Of a stretch of DNA of 64,000 nucleotides, positions 1 through 10,914 are shown one piece after another (positions within the stretch are counted from its first letter, which is position 1; every line of letters starts with the position of its first letter). A program made the translations under genes and the position numbers. Below the pieces are notes generated by a model. It was not told where the DNA came from. It was given only the letters and a program-made list of their open reading frames with translations, and ran no database searches. Origin of the DNA: Cepaea nemoralis (taxonomy: Eukaryota > Mollusca > Gastropoda > Stylommatophora > Helicidae); assembly GCA_014155875.1 (NCBI GenBank), contig JACEFZ010013283.1:186685-250684 (forward strand), read 5' to 3'.

Positions 1-2640
1 GTGCCATCTGATATTCTAATGAAGTTGTTGCTTACATCAGGTTTTGTTGCTCTGCAGATCATGATTCCCCACTCCACAGTGCCATCTGATATTCTAATGA
101 AGTTGTTGCTTATATCAGGTTTTGGTGCTCTGCAGATCATGATTCCCCTCTCCACAGTGCCATCTAATATTCTAATGAAGTTGTTGCTTATATCAGGTTT
201 TGTTGCTCTGCAGATCATGATTCCCCACTCCACAGTGCCATCTGATATTCTAATGAAGTTGTTGCTTATATCAGGTTTTGTTGCTCTGCAGATCATGATT
301 CCCCTCTCCACAGTGCCATCTGATATTCTAATGAAGTTGTTGCTTATATCAGGTTTTGTTGCTCTGCAGATCATGATTCCCCTCTCCACAGTGCTATCTG
401 ATATTCTAATGAAGTTGTTGCTTATATCAGGTTTTGTTGCTCTGCAGATCATGATTCCCCACTCCACAGTGCCATCTGATAGTCTAATGAAGTTGTTGCT
501 TATATCAGGTTTTGTTGCTCTGCAGATCATGATTCCCCACTCCACAGTGTCATCTGATATTCTAATGAAGTTGTTGCTTATATCAGGTTTTGTTGCTCTG
601 CAGATCATGATTCCCCACTCCACAGTGCCATCTGATATTCTAATGAAGTTAATGTTGCTTATATCAGGTTTTGTTGCTCTGCAGATCATGATTCCCCACT
701 CCACAGTGCCATCTGATATTCTAATGAAGTTAATGTTGCTTATATCAGGTTTTGTTGCTCTGCAGATCATGATTCCCCACTCCACAGTGCCATCTGATAT
801 TCTAATGAAGTTAATGTTGCTTATATCAGGTTTTGTTGCTCTGCAGATCATGATTCCCCACTCCACAGTGCCATCTGATATTCTAATGAAGTTAATGTTG
901 CTTATATCAGGTTTTGTTGCTCTGCAGATCATGATTCCCCACTCCACAGTGCCATCTGATATTCTAATGAAGTTAATGTTGCTTATATCAGGTTTTGTTG
1001 CTCTGCAGATCATGATTCCCCAACTCCACAGTGCCATCTGATATTCTAATGAAGTTAATGTTGCTTATATCAGGTTTTGTTGCTCTGCAGATCATGATTC
1101 CCCACTCCACAGTGCCATCTGATATTCTAATGAAGTTAATGTTGCTTATATCAGGTTTTGTTGCTCTGCAGATCATGATTCCCCACTCCACAGTGCCATC
1201 TGATATTCTAATGAAGTTAATGTTGCTTATATTCAGGTTTTGTTGCTCTGCAGATCATGATTCCCCACTCCACAGTGCCATCTGATATTCTAATGAAGTT
1301 AATGTTGCTTATATCAGGTTTTGTTGCTCTGCAGATCATGATTCCCCACTCCACAGTGCCATCTGATATTCTAATGAAGTTAATGTTGCTTATATCAGGT
1401 TTTGTTGCTCTGCAGATCATGATTCCCCACTCCACAGTGCCATCTGATATTCTAATGAAGTTAATGTTGCTTATATCAGGTTTTGTTGCTCTGCAGATCA
1501 TGATTCCCCACTCCACAGTGCCATCTGATATTCTAATGAAGTTAATGTTGCTTATATTCAGGTTTTGTTGCTCTGCAGATCATGATTCCCCACTCCACAG
1601 TGCCATCTGATATTCTAATGAAGTTAATGTTGCTTATATCAGGTTTTGTTGCTCTGCAGATCATGATTCCCCACTCCACAGTGCCATCTGATATTCTAAT
1701 GAAGTTAATGTTGCTTATATCAGGTTTTGTTGCTCTGCAGATCATGATTCCCCACTCCACAGTGCCATCTGATATTCTAATGAAGTTAATGTTGCTTATA
1801 TCAGGTTTTGTTGCTCTGCAGATCATGATTCCCCACTCCACAGTGCCATCTGATATTCTAATGAAGTTAATGTTGCTTATATCAGGTTTTGTTGCTCTGC
1901 AGATCATGATTCCCCACTCCACAGTGCCATCTGATATTCTAATGAAGTTAATGTTGCTTATATCAGGTTTTGTTGCTCTGCAGATCATGATTCCCCACTC
2001 CACAGTGCCATCTGATATTCTAATGAAGTTAATGTTGCTTATATCAGGTTTTGTTGCTCTGCAGATCATGATTCCCCACTCCACAGTGCCATCTGATATT
2101 CTAATGAAGTTAATGTTGCTTATATCAGGTTTTGTTGCTCTGCAGATCATGATTCCCCACTCCACAGTGCCATCTGATATTCTAATGAAGTTAATGTTGC
2201 TTATATCAGGTTTTGTTGCTCTGCAGATCATGATTCCCCACTCCACAGTGCCATCTGATATTCTAATGAAGTTAATGTTGCTTATATCAGGTTTTGTTGC
2301 TCTGCAGATCATGATTCCCCACTCCACAGTGCCATCTGATATTCTAATGAAGTTAATGTTGCTTATATCAGGTTTTGTTGCTCTGCAGATCATGATTCCC
2401 CACTCCACAGTGCCATCTGATATTCTAATGAAGTTGTTGCTTATATCAGGTTTTGTTGCTCTGCAGATCATGATTCCCCACTCCACAGTGCCATCTGATA
2501 TTCTAATGAAGTTAATGTTGCTTATATCAGGTTTTGTTGCTCTGCAGATCATGACTCCCCACTCCTCTGTGTCATCTGATATTCTAATGAAGTTGTTGCT
2601 TATACCATTCTTTATTGCCCTGAAGGTCAGCATAGCCGAT
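1..2640. repeat. 78/81-bp minisatellite array, about 33 copies
   Basis: Head-to-tail units begin GTGCCATCTGATATTC and contain CTGCAGATCATGATTCC. The first eight units (1-624) are 78 bp. From 625 nearly all carry a 3-bp insertion and are 81 bp, except one 78-bp unit at 2410. A 1-bp insertion near 1022 and 82-bp units starting at 1193 and 1518 break the phase. The last unit (2569-2640) is degenerate and marks the right edge, while the left edge is outside the window. Because most units are multiples of three and lack stops, long frames stay open on both strands. I read these as a consequence of the repeat, not as genes. Confidence 0.95.
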
Positions 2641-2689
2641 TGGATAAGAGCCATTGCTATTAAACTTCCAGTGTGCTGATGCCAAGGCA

Positions 2690-2790
2690 GCTAGCCCACA
2701 CACAAATATCAGTCCAGAGCTCTAGAAGTAGTAACACGTGTATTAACTACGCTTGAGTTCAAAGTGAGGAAAGACAAAGAAGATAAAGAA
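2690..2790 (+). repeat. Fragment of a short interspersed repeat
   Basis: This resembles the right half of a roughly 130-bp repeat also seen at 3044-3190 (minus), 8490-8640, 10915-11070, 49470-49625 and 50595-50740. Shared landmarks are a 'cagtcc' block followed by 'ctacgcttgagttcaaag'. It is probably a SINE or the end of a longer element, and I do not recognise the family. Confidence 0.5.
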
Positions 2791-3043
2791 TCTCTCTACA
2801 GTACTGTAATAGAAATCTTTAACAAATTGTTGAGCAAACACAGCTGGAGACATACATCTGATGACATTTAGTATATGTACTCAAACGTGTCTTTATACCC
2901 CAAGAGATCAACCGAGGACTGTCACAGCTGCTGGAAGTTTTAATCTATATTTATTACTTACAAAATTAAGATATTGTTTATGATTAAGAAAGCAAGGATT
3001 TTAAATTTTTTTTGGGGGGGGGGGGGGTGTGTTGGCTGACTTT

Positions 3044-3190
3044 GAACTCAGGTGTAGTTCATCCATGTGCTACTACTTCTAGTGCGCTAGACTGACATTT
3101 GGGTGTGGATTTGCTTTCCCTAATACCATTACCCCTCACCATCAGGTGAACCTACTCCGACTTCAGAGGTACTTGTAATTTACGTGATTA
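3044..3190 (-). repeat. Short interspersed repeat, minus orientation
   Basis: The reverse complement reads 'acctctgaagtcggag', then 'gcaaatccacac', then a 'gagttcaaag'-like end. This matches the repeat at 10915-11070. A run of about 11 G precedes it at 3017-3027. Confidence 0.55.
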
Positions 3191-3232
3191 AGTCAAAGAC
3201 GAGAAGTCAACATTTTATTCCAACTGACCGAT

Positions 3233-3314
3233 GTATGGGTTGAACCCCCTACCTCAGCATCAGCCCACCAGATGTTTAAGAATGAATGTTCTTATCCATT
3301 CGGTCATGCTGGCC
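3233..3314 (-). mobile_element. tRNA-derived SINE head, minus orientation
   Basis: The reverse complement carries a box A-like 'tggcc...atggataag' stretch and a box B-like 'GGGTTCAACCC', spaced as in a tRNA promoter. It matches the SINE at 7990-8076. No cloverleaf or acceptor stem is evident, so it is not called a tRNA gene. Confidence 0.55.
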
Positions 3315-3324
3315 CCCAGAAAGA

Positions 3325-3615
3325 GTAATGAAATCTTGAAAGAAGTCAACTCACAGAGAGAACTGATTACTTGCATCAGAAGACAGTCCACATGCTTAGG
3401 GCATGTCATGAGAAGAGGATTGGTGGAGTATGTCATCACAATGGTACATTTGCAGAGGAAGAGACAGGGGAAGAGCAAGAAGGAAGATGTTGGACAGTTT
3501 GACACCACGACATGGAGGAACATCATTATGAGCAATGATTGGCAGTATACGAGGCAGAAGGCTGTGGACAGACATGATGACCAACAACACATAGCATGTA
3601 ATATAAAATGGAGAA
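3325..3615 (+). pseudogene. RTE-like retrotransposon ORF2 C-terminal remnant
   Basis: The translation holds 'STCLGHVMRRGLVEYVIT' followed by a Lys/Arg/Gly-rich stretch. This is the usual C-terminal tail of RTE-type endonuclease/reverse transcriptase proteins (LGHVMRR...GKRxRGRxR...DGLATW). The motif is degenerate and the catalytic domains are absent. It sits in the presumed last intron of the upstream paralogue. The paralogous remnant is at 43970-44245. Confidence 0.6.
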
Positions 3616-3847
3616 GGTAAAACGTTCCTAGCTGTCACAAAAAACCGGCCTATAATAACCTACTTGTGACACCAATATAGTAAATGTTAATTATCTATTG
3701 GATAAAAGGAGTAATGGCTGCAGTAGGATGTGAATATATACACAATAAAACAGTTAGGTATGTATAACTTCTGCGAAATAGTGTTAATATTCTAGAAAAG
3801 ACTCATGCTATTCGTGACTAAGTTTCTTGTATAACCATATTATTCAG

Positions 3848-4315
3848 GTGACAAAAAGTGACGGCCAAAAATTTGAGGAGTCTATGGTAATGGAAGCCAC
3901 AAGTGACATCGCTGTTGGGCCAAACAGTTGCTACACCGCTAATGTTCAGTTGGAAGAGAGAGCCCTTCATGCCACATTCAAGATCATCTCACGCATGTCT
4001 ATGCCACAAGGTCGTGCTCCTGTATACATCAAACGAAAGTCAGACGGACAGAAAGTGTTTGTGTATTATGTTAATAATCTTATAGACATATTCAAGGATT
4101 CAGTTCCCTGTGCACAGATTGTGAAAGCGGAGGATGGGTCTGATATTGCAGACAAAATGGACTTTGTTATTGAGGGAGTTGTGAAAGGCACACTTGCGTG
4201 CAATCATAAAATTGCACTAACAAGCAATGAATCCGAAGATCTTAAAAATCAAGCTAAGATTAAGTATCTGGAAAATATTACAGAAAGACATCTTGATCGC
4301 CGAGGCGACCATTAA
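3848..4315 (+). CDS. Terminal exon of upstream paralogue, aerolysin/ETX-MTX2-like pore-forming protein
   Basis: A pyrimidine-rich acceptor ending 'tattcag' at 3847 precedes a phase-0 exon of 155 codons ending TAA at 4313-4315. The start is set by matching exon 4 of the complete gene at 44497, since both begin GTGACAAAA after the acceptor. The protein segment is rich in alternating polar and hydrophobic residues, with 'DIAVGPNSCYTANVQ' leading into a predicted strand. In aerolysin-like beta pore formers a 'V-x-P/G' turn precedes a long strand in a comparable place. The family call is inference from pattern, not from a search. It differs from the paralogous exon at about 15 of 124 aligned residues. 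Exons 1-3 of this copy should lie upstream of the window. The family acts on membranes as secreted oligomers; whether this protein does so is unknown. Confidence 0.65.
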   Translation: MTKSDGQKFEESMVMEATSDIAVGPNSCYTANVQLEERALHATFKIISRMSMPQGRAPVYIKRKSDGQKVFVYYVNNLIDIFKDSVPCAQIVKAEDGSDIADKMDFVIEGVVKGTLACNHKIALTSNESEDLKNQAKIKYLENITERHLDRRGDH

Positions 4316-4327
4316 ACACACTATGTA

Positions 4328-4333
4328 AATAAA
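4328..4333 (+). promoter_or_regulatory. Polyadenylation signal AATAAA of upstream paralogue
   Basis: A canonical AATAAA lies 12 bases after the stop codon of the exon ending at 4315. The corresponding stretch is missing after the downstream paralogue's last exon. Confidence 0.6.
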
Positions 4334-4683
4334 GGAAGCATTCGTTAGACATCCACCATAAACTGTAGTTCCCAGACGGTGATGTTCAGACCTTAACTAT
4401 AAAATCTTTCATAGCTCAAAACACAGTGTGTATGTTCTCCGATGCAGGTAGATACTGCCAAAAGCTTGTGACGTGTGAGACCTTCACATATTATAGGTCA
4501 GGACATAATGAGGTTAGGTAGTCATTTTCATTCCTTGTTGCCTTACCTACCCTCAGAATTTTCAGCAAATTCTAAAAAAAATTATCTACCATCCTTTTCA
4601 TGAAGTTGGTAGCAGGCAAGAATCCTGTCAGTGCTGGGAATTGAATACAGACTGTTGTCTTGGTAAGCAGGCAGTACTTTCAC

Positions 4684-5130
4684 ATACTAAACTGTAAAGC
4701 TGTTCCAGGATGTTGTCTAATATAATAGAAATAAACCAGATTAAATAATGGAAAGCTGTTCCAGAGTATTCAAAATGTAGTAGTAAAATCCAGATTGAAT
4801 AGTTGAAAAACTGATCCAGAATATTCCAACTTTAGTAGCAAAAACCAGACTGAATAATTGAATAATTGAAAAACTGTTCCAGAATATTCCAACTGTAGTA
4901 GCAAACACCAGATTGAATAATTGAAGAAAAAAAACTGTTCCAGGATATTGCCCACTGTAATAACAAGAACCAGAATGAATAATTGTAAAGCTGTTCCAGA
5001 GTATTCCAATTCTAGTAGCAAACATCAGATTGAATAATTGAAAAAAACCACTTTTCCAGAATATTCCAACTGTAGTAGCAAAAACCAGATCGAATAATTG
5101 AAAATCTGTTCCAGAATGTTGCCCACTACT
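4684..5130. repeat. 55-bp tandem repeat, about 8 units (copy A)
   Basis: Units contain 'tgttccagaatattccaact' followed by 'gtagtagcaaaaaccaga'. Lengths vary around 55 bp through indels in an A-rich spacer. The orthologous array in copy B (45186-45785) has about 11 units, so the array changed size after the duplication. Confidence 0.85.
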
Positions 5131-5815
5131 GCAGTAACAACAACCAGAAAATGTAACCTTAAAAATGTCTAGACAAAATGTAAATAAGTGTAATACATAG
5201 TAAAGATTAAAGCATTCTTAATAAAGGCGTGAACATATTGCAAAATCTTGTGTATCAGTAGATACCTCCTGATTAATCGGTAACATTTAATTAAGAAAAC
5301 GGACTAAAGGTGCTAGAATGATTGTCTAATATAAGAAAAGTTCACAAATCAAATTCATAGCTGTGAATATGGTGAAATTAAAATTCTTACTAGGTGTTTT
5401 GTATGCAGGATGGTAGAACACAAGCACTAACATATCACAATTTTGACTGAGACTGGGAATGTTCTGCAAAATTGTCAAATATTGGATACAAGATTACCTA
5501 ATTTATGTTCAGAATTGCCAGAGGAAAAAAGATCATGCCTACTGTCTGAACAGTGTACTGGCATGATGGACTGAATACATTTCTATTCAACTCTTACTCT
5601 TGTTATTTGTACCATATCGTTATTTACCTTGGTTATTTAGTAGTTGGGAAGAAGGTGACTAAGAATGTGTTTATGGCAAGGTAAGAGATCATTTCCCTGT
5701 TGCCAAGAGAACTGACAGATAATAATCTGATATGTAAATGTTTTTATTTCTTAAATCACTAAGTGATGGTTATATGTGACAGTTTTTTTTTCCCTTTAAA
5801 TTCCCAAATGCAGCG
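5131..5815. other. Gene-free sequence shared with copy B
   Basis: AT-rich sequence 3' of the terminal exon aligns with about 45786-46660. I see no coding signal. Copy B carries an additional retroelement fragment here (46306-46552). Confidence 0.6.
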
Positions 5816-7164
5816 GTTAGTCAGTGTCGTGAGTTATCCCTTCTTGCTTTAGTGTCTTGAGAGAAATTACTTCTATAGTGTCGTCCCTGGAGTGAGGGGA
5901 ATCGACACCCACATTTTTTTCCCAGTTTCAATATCACTATTCTGTAGATATCCACCAGACTCCGTCCACAACACTCCCTCAGCCCAAGGACACCTTCTTC
6001 TCACTCTTGCTCACCCCTGGATCATGCCCCCTCTCATTCCTCCCCAACACAACATACTCCACAACACTAGCTTCACAAATAAATACAACATAATTTATTA
6101 AGCAAAGAGTATGTGTGTGAGAAGTGTGTGTGTGTGTGTGTGTAATGTGTAGAATGTATGTCGAATTCTAGTGTGTCTGTAGATTCAGAGCAGCAGATCA
6201 GGAGCCAAGTCAGATTATCATCACAGCAAGGGTGCACCACAGCATGATAGCTTAGTACGTGTACATCTCACCCGGTGATGCGTCTCTTCTTCCAGACGTT
6301 GACTTTCTCCGAGATCCACTGGGTCGACTAGATGCATGATCCACTAAGAATTGTTATCGTATAATCCCCAATAATGGATCTGTCACTCACTATAATGACT
6401 AAGGTCCCTATAACTCAAATAAGTACGGATCACTGTACAGAGAAACTAGGTTTCAATGTCACCGGTCTCACATTTGTTCTAATCCATGTTCATAGATTGT
6501 CCCACACACACTGTAAAGTACTTCTTCACGGCACTAAATTATTCCACGAGAACTTCATGTTCAAGATTCTTCTCTAGACTAACTTATTCCACGAGAACTT
6601 CATGTCAAAATGTCTTTCTCTAGACTCTATTGTTCAGTGATATGTGGTGAAGAAAAGAGTATCACCCACCCTGGGTAAATCCCTCTTGTAAATGAATCGT
6701 TTAATGTCTTACTCCACTGAGCCAGTTTCGTATGGACCCTCTGGATCCTAGGCCTAGCATAAACAGTGCTGATTTAAATTTCTTCTTGGTATTTATTCCT
6801 CTTATAAAATAAGGTGAATGTTAGTTGGATGTTCTTCTTAAGGCGAGTTGACCACCACCAAACTCAGTGTAGAGCTTCCTCATAGACGTAGGGGAACCCT
6901 ATTATTTCCTAGCTCACAGTCCGAATTGAATCTCCAAATTTCCATGAAGGACACATGTTTTATTCTCAATTCTGATATTAAACATGCGGGATTCTTTTCA
7001 CTACGAGCACCGATCTAGTCAACACTTGAGCCTACGTTAACTGTATTGTGCACTCCCGACAACAAGCTTGTTTTTATATATTCTGTGACTGACCTCGTGA
7101 CGTCATTCTCCTGTCAACAACAGGTGGCAACCAAAACATGGCGGCGTTTTCTCCTTTTATCTTG
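5816..7164. other. Stretch specific to copy A, no gene seen
   Basis: This part has no counterpart in copy B, where 46662-47288 lies instead. It contains a short GT run near 6125-6143. A 21-base stretch of 'attccacgagaacttcatgt' type occurs twice, near 6540 and 6585. I found no open frame with recognisable motifs. Confidence 0.5.
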
Positions 7165-7560
7165 AGTCTGCTTTAAAGCAACGGGGAAACTCTTTTTTCC
7201 CGTGTCTCCGCGGAATCATGATAGACCAGCGGCGCTTTTGATGTGACGGGAATGTGGCCTCTAGTTGCAAACAATTTGTAAGTTCGAATATAGCCTGTTT
7301 CTGTTGTTTCATCATCTATCGGGATTATCGTGGTTTCATGACAGTCAGGCAGATTTTCGCAGCCTACCTTGTGCCAGACGTATTGGTTACCCATTCCTCT
7401 GGAAAAGACAAGGGCTAGGCCGAGAGAGGGAACATGTCGTTTGGGCACCACATGTTTCTCTGAAGCTCTGCCCAGGCATTGTGATGGAATACAAGCCACA
7501 TTCCTACTAACATACTTTGGTCTGTCAAGACTGCAAGGTGCCACTCACATGTTCATTAGT
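7165..7560 (+). repeat. Old interspersed repeat, family also at 30760-30970 and 31860-32140
   Basis: Shared landmarks in order are 'gcag' + 'gtgccagacgtattggttac', a 'ggctaggccgagagaggga' block, a 'gcccaggcattgtg' block and 'ggtctgtcaagactgcaagg'. The three copies are well diverged. The minus strand has a 123-codon open frame with no domain I recognise. Confidence 0.5.
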
Positions 7561-7689
7561 TGGACTGGACTGTCAATACTTTATAGGTTATGAAATCATT
7601 AGACAAGCATAGAAAAGAATACATTCAATAAGCAAAGTTAAAGGATAATTTAATGATAATGTATGTTCAGACTGTTTTAATTCAGTTTG

Positions 7690-7920
7690 TTTTAGTAGTA
7701 TCTAATGTATTTGGACATGTTAGAGGAAATAAACTAGAGAACTTGGTGACATTTGGCAAGATTGAGGGAAAAAGAACAAGGGGAGGGCAGAAAAGTAAAT
7801 ACCTTGATGACTTGGCCACGTGGCATGGTCAAGATAAGAATACAGAGCTGATCCACGACTCTGGTGTTCGTGTGGGATGGTGACAGATGACTTCCCACGC
7901 TCACCAGCATGTCACATGAT
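7690..7920 (+). pseudogene. RTE-like ORF2 C-terminal remnant with GAT-rich tail
   Basis: The translation shows 'NKLENLVTFGKIEGKRTRGG' and 'YLDDLATWHGQDKNTELIHD', typical of the RTE ORF2 C-terminus. The 3' end is a short 'gatgatgat' tail. The paralogue in copy B is 47445-47665. No catalytic domain remains. Confidence 0.7.
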
Positions 7921-7989
7921 GATGATGAAATATTTGTGTGCACTGTAAGAACTGTTCTGTTTACACTTTGTAGACATATATTCAGGAGG

Positions 7990-8076
7990 TCAGTCTGGCC
8001 AAATGGATAAGATTGTTCTTTCTTAAACATCCGGTGTACTGATGCTGAGTCAGAGGTTCAACCCCTACCCGGGTCA
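7990..8076 (+). mobile_element. tRNA-derived SINE
   Basis: Box A-like TGGCCAAATGG (about 8000) and box B-like GGTTCAACCCC (about 8053) are separated by about 45 bases, as in an RNA polymerase III internal promoter. Copies are at 47735-47822 (+), 3233-3314 (-) and near 43890-43965 (-). It runs directly into the opposite-strand RTE fragment through a (CATT)n junction. Confidence 0.65.
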
Positions 8077-8390
8077 TTCATTCATTAAGTAGCATGTCCT
8101 TTGCAGAACCTCGCTCCCCTAACAACCTTTGGAAAAAACCTATCGATCATAAACACAATGTCCCGCGTCTGATACACCCATCTGGAGATCATCCGCCACA
8201 TCCTGCACCCATCTTCTCTTTGGCCGTCCTCTTCCTCTCTTCCCAGGCATATACCCCTCCATTATTGTTCTCTCCAAACTTTCGTGACGTTTCAAGTGAC
8301 CAAAATATTTCAATTTTCTTTGTTTTATAGTCTTTTATTGCCAGTATTCTTCAATATTCAGCTCTTGAAGTACTGATGCATTTGTTCTTT
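8077..8390 (-). pseudogene. RTE-like ORF2 C-terminal fragment, minus strand
   Basis: The minus-strand translation contains a 'LERTIMEGYMPGKRGRGRPK'-like sequence (best read in the copy at 47825-48145). This is the classic C-terminus of an RTE ORF2. The 3' end lies at the (ATGA)n junction near 8072. It is 5'-truncated. Confidence 0.65.
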
Positions 8391-8489
8391 TTTTTTTACA
8401 TCCAAGATATTCTTAGAACTCGTCTATAACATTTATATTTAAAGGGAGTTGGATTAAAATGTCGACTTCTTGTCCTTGCCTTGGGGACG

Positions 8490-8640
8490 TAAATTACAAG
8501 AACTTCTGAAGTCAGAGTGGGTTTGCCTGATGGAGAGGGACACTGATATTAGGGAATGCCAATCCACACGCAAAAATCAGTCCGGTGCACTAAAAGTTTT
8601 GGCACAAGTATTTACTAAGCTTGAGTTTAAAGCGTGCAAA
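8490..8640 (+). repeat. Short interspersed repeat copy
   Basis: 'cttctgaagtcagagtgggt' begins a copy of the repeat family at 10915-11070. The paralogous copy is 49470-49625. Confidence 0.6.
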
Positions 8641-9531
8641 CGGGAAAAAAAGGAAAGCTATATTCAGAACACATTTATACGGCTGGCAGGACCATAATGA
8701 CAATATTGCTTCAGGCTCTACCACCGCAGGATTATCTGACAAGCTTTGGAGCTATCTAAGTTCTCAGTATATAGCAAGCAACTTTTAATGACTCATAGAA
8801 AGCAACTGCTGCTTTATGTTCTGTTCCTTGACTAAGCAACTAATTAAAAGTCATGTCTCTTTATGTCTAATTGACAGATTCAGTTCCAAACAAACAGTAA
8901 GTTTGGAAATGGATGGCGAAAGTGGAAAGTATAAGTGTGTCACAGTTATGACGTAAAAGTTGTTAATATGGTAGCAGCCATTTTGTATTATATGTCAAAT
9001 ATATATAAAGTGAGTTGCTGAGGGAAAACTACTGTAAATAAGCCCTTGGCAGATACGGGAAGTCTCTTAAGATGATTAATGATCCCATGGCACTTAACCT
9101 GTTAACGGAACGTGGGTGCAAGAATGTGGATTTGGTGATAGAAGCAATTTTTGCATTTTAAGAGCCCAAAGGTAACTGTGGCGATACATCTATGGCTTTG
9201 TAGATTTGTAGTGTGCAGGGTTGCTAATGAAAATGAAAACATGCAAAGCTGCTATTTTTCATTTATAGGAACTTGATTTAAAATGTTTATGCTGAGTTGC
9301 TGTTCATGTGGAAAGAGAGATGGTAAGTCTATGAAATTATGAGACTTGCACTGATGCCCAATACAATTCATGAAAAAGAGTACTTTACCTTTTTGTTTTA
9401 CGAGAGTAAACAGTGGAAGGCAAAAATGTAAGATCACTGATCAGATGTTAAAATAAATACAATTTATCACTTGATTTAGAATAGGTTCTCTTTTATGTGA
9501 TCTCTATTATGATTGCACGAGAAATACATTC
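8641..9531. other. Gene-free sequence shared with copy B
   Basis: This stretch aligns with about 49626-50590. No coding signal is visible. Copy B has about 66 extra bases near 49790 relative to A near 8803. Confidence 0.6.
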
Positions 9532-9542
9532 AGACATTTACT
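9532..9542. repeat. Left target-site duplication, agacatttact
   Basis: This 11-bp stretch recurs as agacatttgct at 10904-10914, on the other side of the retrotransposon. The unoccupied site is intact in copy B near 50583-50593. Confidence 0.75.
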
Positions 9543-10903
9543 TGCCATCCTGAGAAAGCTAAGTGGAACCACATTGGGAGCCAGTGGGAACATACCTAAC
9601 AAAGTTTACCAACAGAGCATACGACCACACCTGGAATATGGGTTAACTGCGTGGTGTTCAGCATCAAAATCCACACTACAAGAGCTGGACAAGGTGCAAA
9701 ATCAAGCACTTAGTCACCACAGGAGGGGTGAGATCAACCCCTATAGTGGAAATGGAGAAGATGGGGAGGACACAAGCACTGAGTGAGCGCAGAGATACGA
9801 AAACGCTAATACAAGCAGAAAAGTTCCTCAGCTGCCAGGCCACCCAACGAAGAACAGCTAGCTATGGGGCGGTTGAAAAGAAGTAGTTTTATCCACCAGG
9901 CCAAACGACTCTACAGATAAACCACCGATCTGACCACAGGCGGTATTCCCATAACAACTATTCCAGAGCGAAGTCCATGGAAAGATGAGCATAGACTATC
10001 ATTACAAATCCAGACAAAAGTGAGAGGAATATTTGACAAGGAAGAACAGAACAGTATGCAGCGCAGAACAGCCACTCTCAGCTTCCTTGATGAAGAATAC
10101 GCGCAGGACCTCTGGATCCGAGTCTACACAGATGGGTCGGCACAAAATGCTGTTCGAAATGGAGGAGCGGGAGTGTACATAGAATACCCAAATAATACTA
10201 GGGACACAGCTAGAGTACTGACAGGAAAGTACTGCCATAACTACGATGCTGAAATTGAGGCAATCAAGATAGCATCAGAGAAATTAAATACCAGCAATGG
10301 TACACAACCTGTGGTGCTACTGACAGATGAAAAATCAGTACTCGAGGCGCTCCTGTCTGGGAAATTGCCAGTACTAAGGACACTACTTTCTGAACTTAGC
10401 AGTCAGCATAAGGTCACCATACAGTGGATACCATCCCACTGTGGAGTACCTGAAAACGACAGAGCTGATCGATTGGCTAAAGAAGGAGCCAAAGAAGAAC
10501 AGCCTGATGTGCCCGTTACATACCACCAAAAGAAAAGAATGATCAAATCAGTCAGAAAGCCACCAAAACCTGCTCGAGATGACTACTACGTTATGGACAG
10601 ATCAGAACAAGTCATTATTCTGCGCCTCAGAACAGGACACAATAGATTACGCAACCATATGTATACAAAATTCAAGATTGGTGACTCAGCCATGTGCACA
10701 TGTGGATTGGCCTCGCAGACAGCAGAGTACATAATCCAAGACTGCCCAAAATATAACATATCTAGGCAAACCTTCTGGCCTAGAGAGACGACAGTAGAAG
10801 ATAAACTATATGGACCACTGTGTGAACTGAAAAAGACAGTTAAATTCATACAAGAGACAACATTGCAGATATAGACATATTTCATGCGAACGAAAGATGA
10901 AGA
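9543..10903 (+). mobile_element. 5'-truncated non-LTR retrotransposon with RNase H
   Basis: The insertion is bounded by an 11-bp target duplication, and the corresponding position of copy B is empty. The left end enters the reverse-transcriptase thumb region ('LRKLSGTTLGASGNIPNK', 'IRPHLEYGLTAWCSASKS'). An RNase H open frame follows, and the 3' end is a short GAA/GAT-rich tail. The layout fits the RNase H-bearing non-LTR groups (I/Jockey-like). A related 3' fragment is at 53790-54125 and a shorter one at 15210-15332. Frames between 9790 and 10019 are broken. Confidence 0.8.
10020..10874 (+). CDS. RNase H domain and C-terminal Cys-rich region of non-LTR ORF2
   Basis: An uninterrupted frame of 284 codons. 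RNase H motifs appear in order: 'VYTDGSAQNAV' (first Asp, about residue 37), 'YDAEIEAIKIA' (Glu, about 79), 'VLLTDEKSVLEALL' (second Asp, about 102) and 'SHCGVPENDRADRLAKEG' (His and last Asp, about 140-155). RNase H removes the RNA strand during target-primed reverse transcription. The C-terminal part has 'CTCGLASQTAEYI' and a following Cys, a likely zinc-binding knuckle often found at the end of these ORF2 proteins. The ATG is arbitrary because the native protein would begin far upstream in the lost 5' portion. It is the best preserved retrotransposon frame in the window, consistent with a recent insertion. Confidence 0.75.
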   Translation: MRGIFDKEEQNSMQRRTATLSFLDEEYAQDLWIRVYTDGSAQNAVRNGGAGVYIEYPNNTRDTARVLTGKYCHNYDAEIEAIKIASEKLNTSNGTQPVVLLTDEKSVLEALLSGKLPVLRTLLSELSSQHKVTIQWIPSHCGVPENDRADRLAKEGAKEEQPDVPVTYHQKKRMIKSVRKPPKPARDDYYVMDRSEQVIILRLRTGHNRLRNHMYTKFKIGDSAMCTCGLASQTAEYIIQDCPKYNISRQTFWPRETTVEDKLYGPLCELKKTVKFIQETTLQI

Positions 10904-10914
10904 AGACATTTGCT
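10904..10914. repeat. Right target-site duplication, agacatttgct
   Basis: Partner of 9532-9542 with one mismatch. Confidence 0.75.

Noticed and set aside
1..2679. Long open frames of 346-370 codons on both strands as repeat proteins
   Set aside because: They arise because 78 and 81 are multiples of three and the unit lacks stops. 1-bp changes at 1022 and in the 82-bp units break them with no compensation, and both strands are equally open.
7173..7544. 123-codon minus-strand frame as a gene
   Set aside because: The DNA belongs to an interspersed repeat family with diverged copies at 30760 and 31860 that do not keep the frame.
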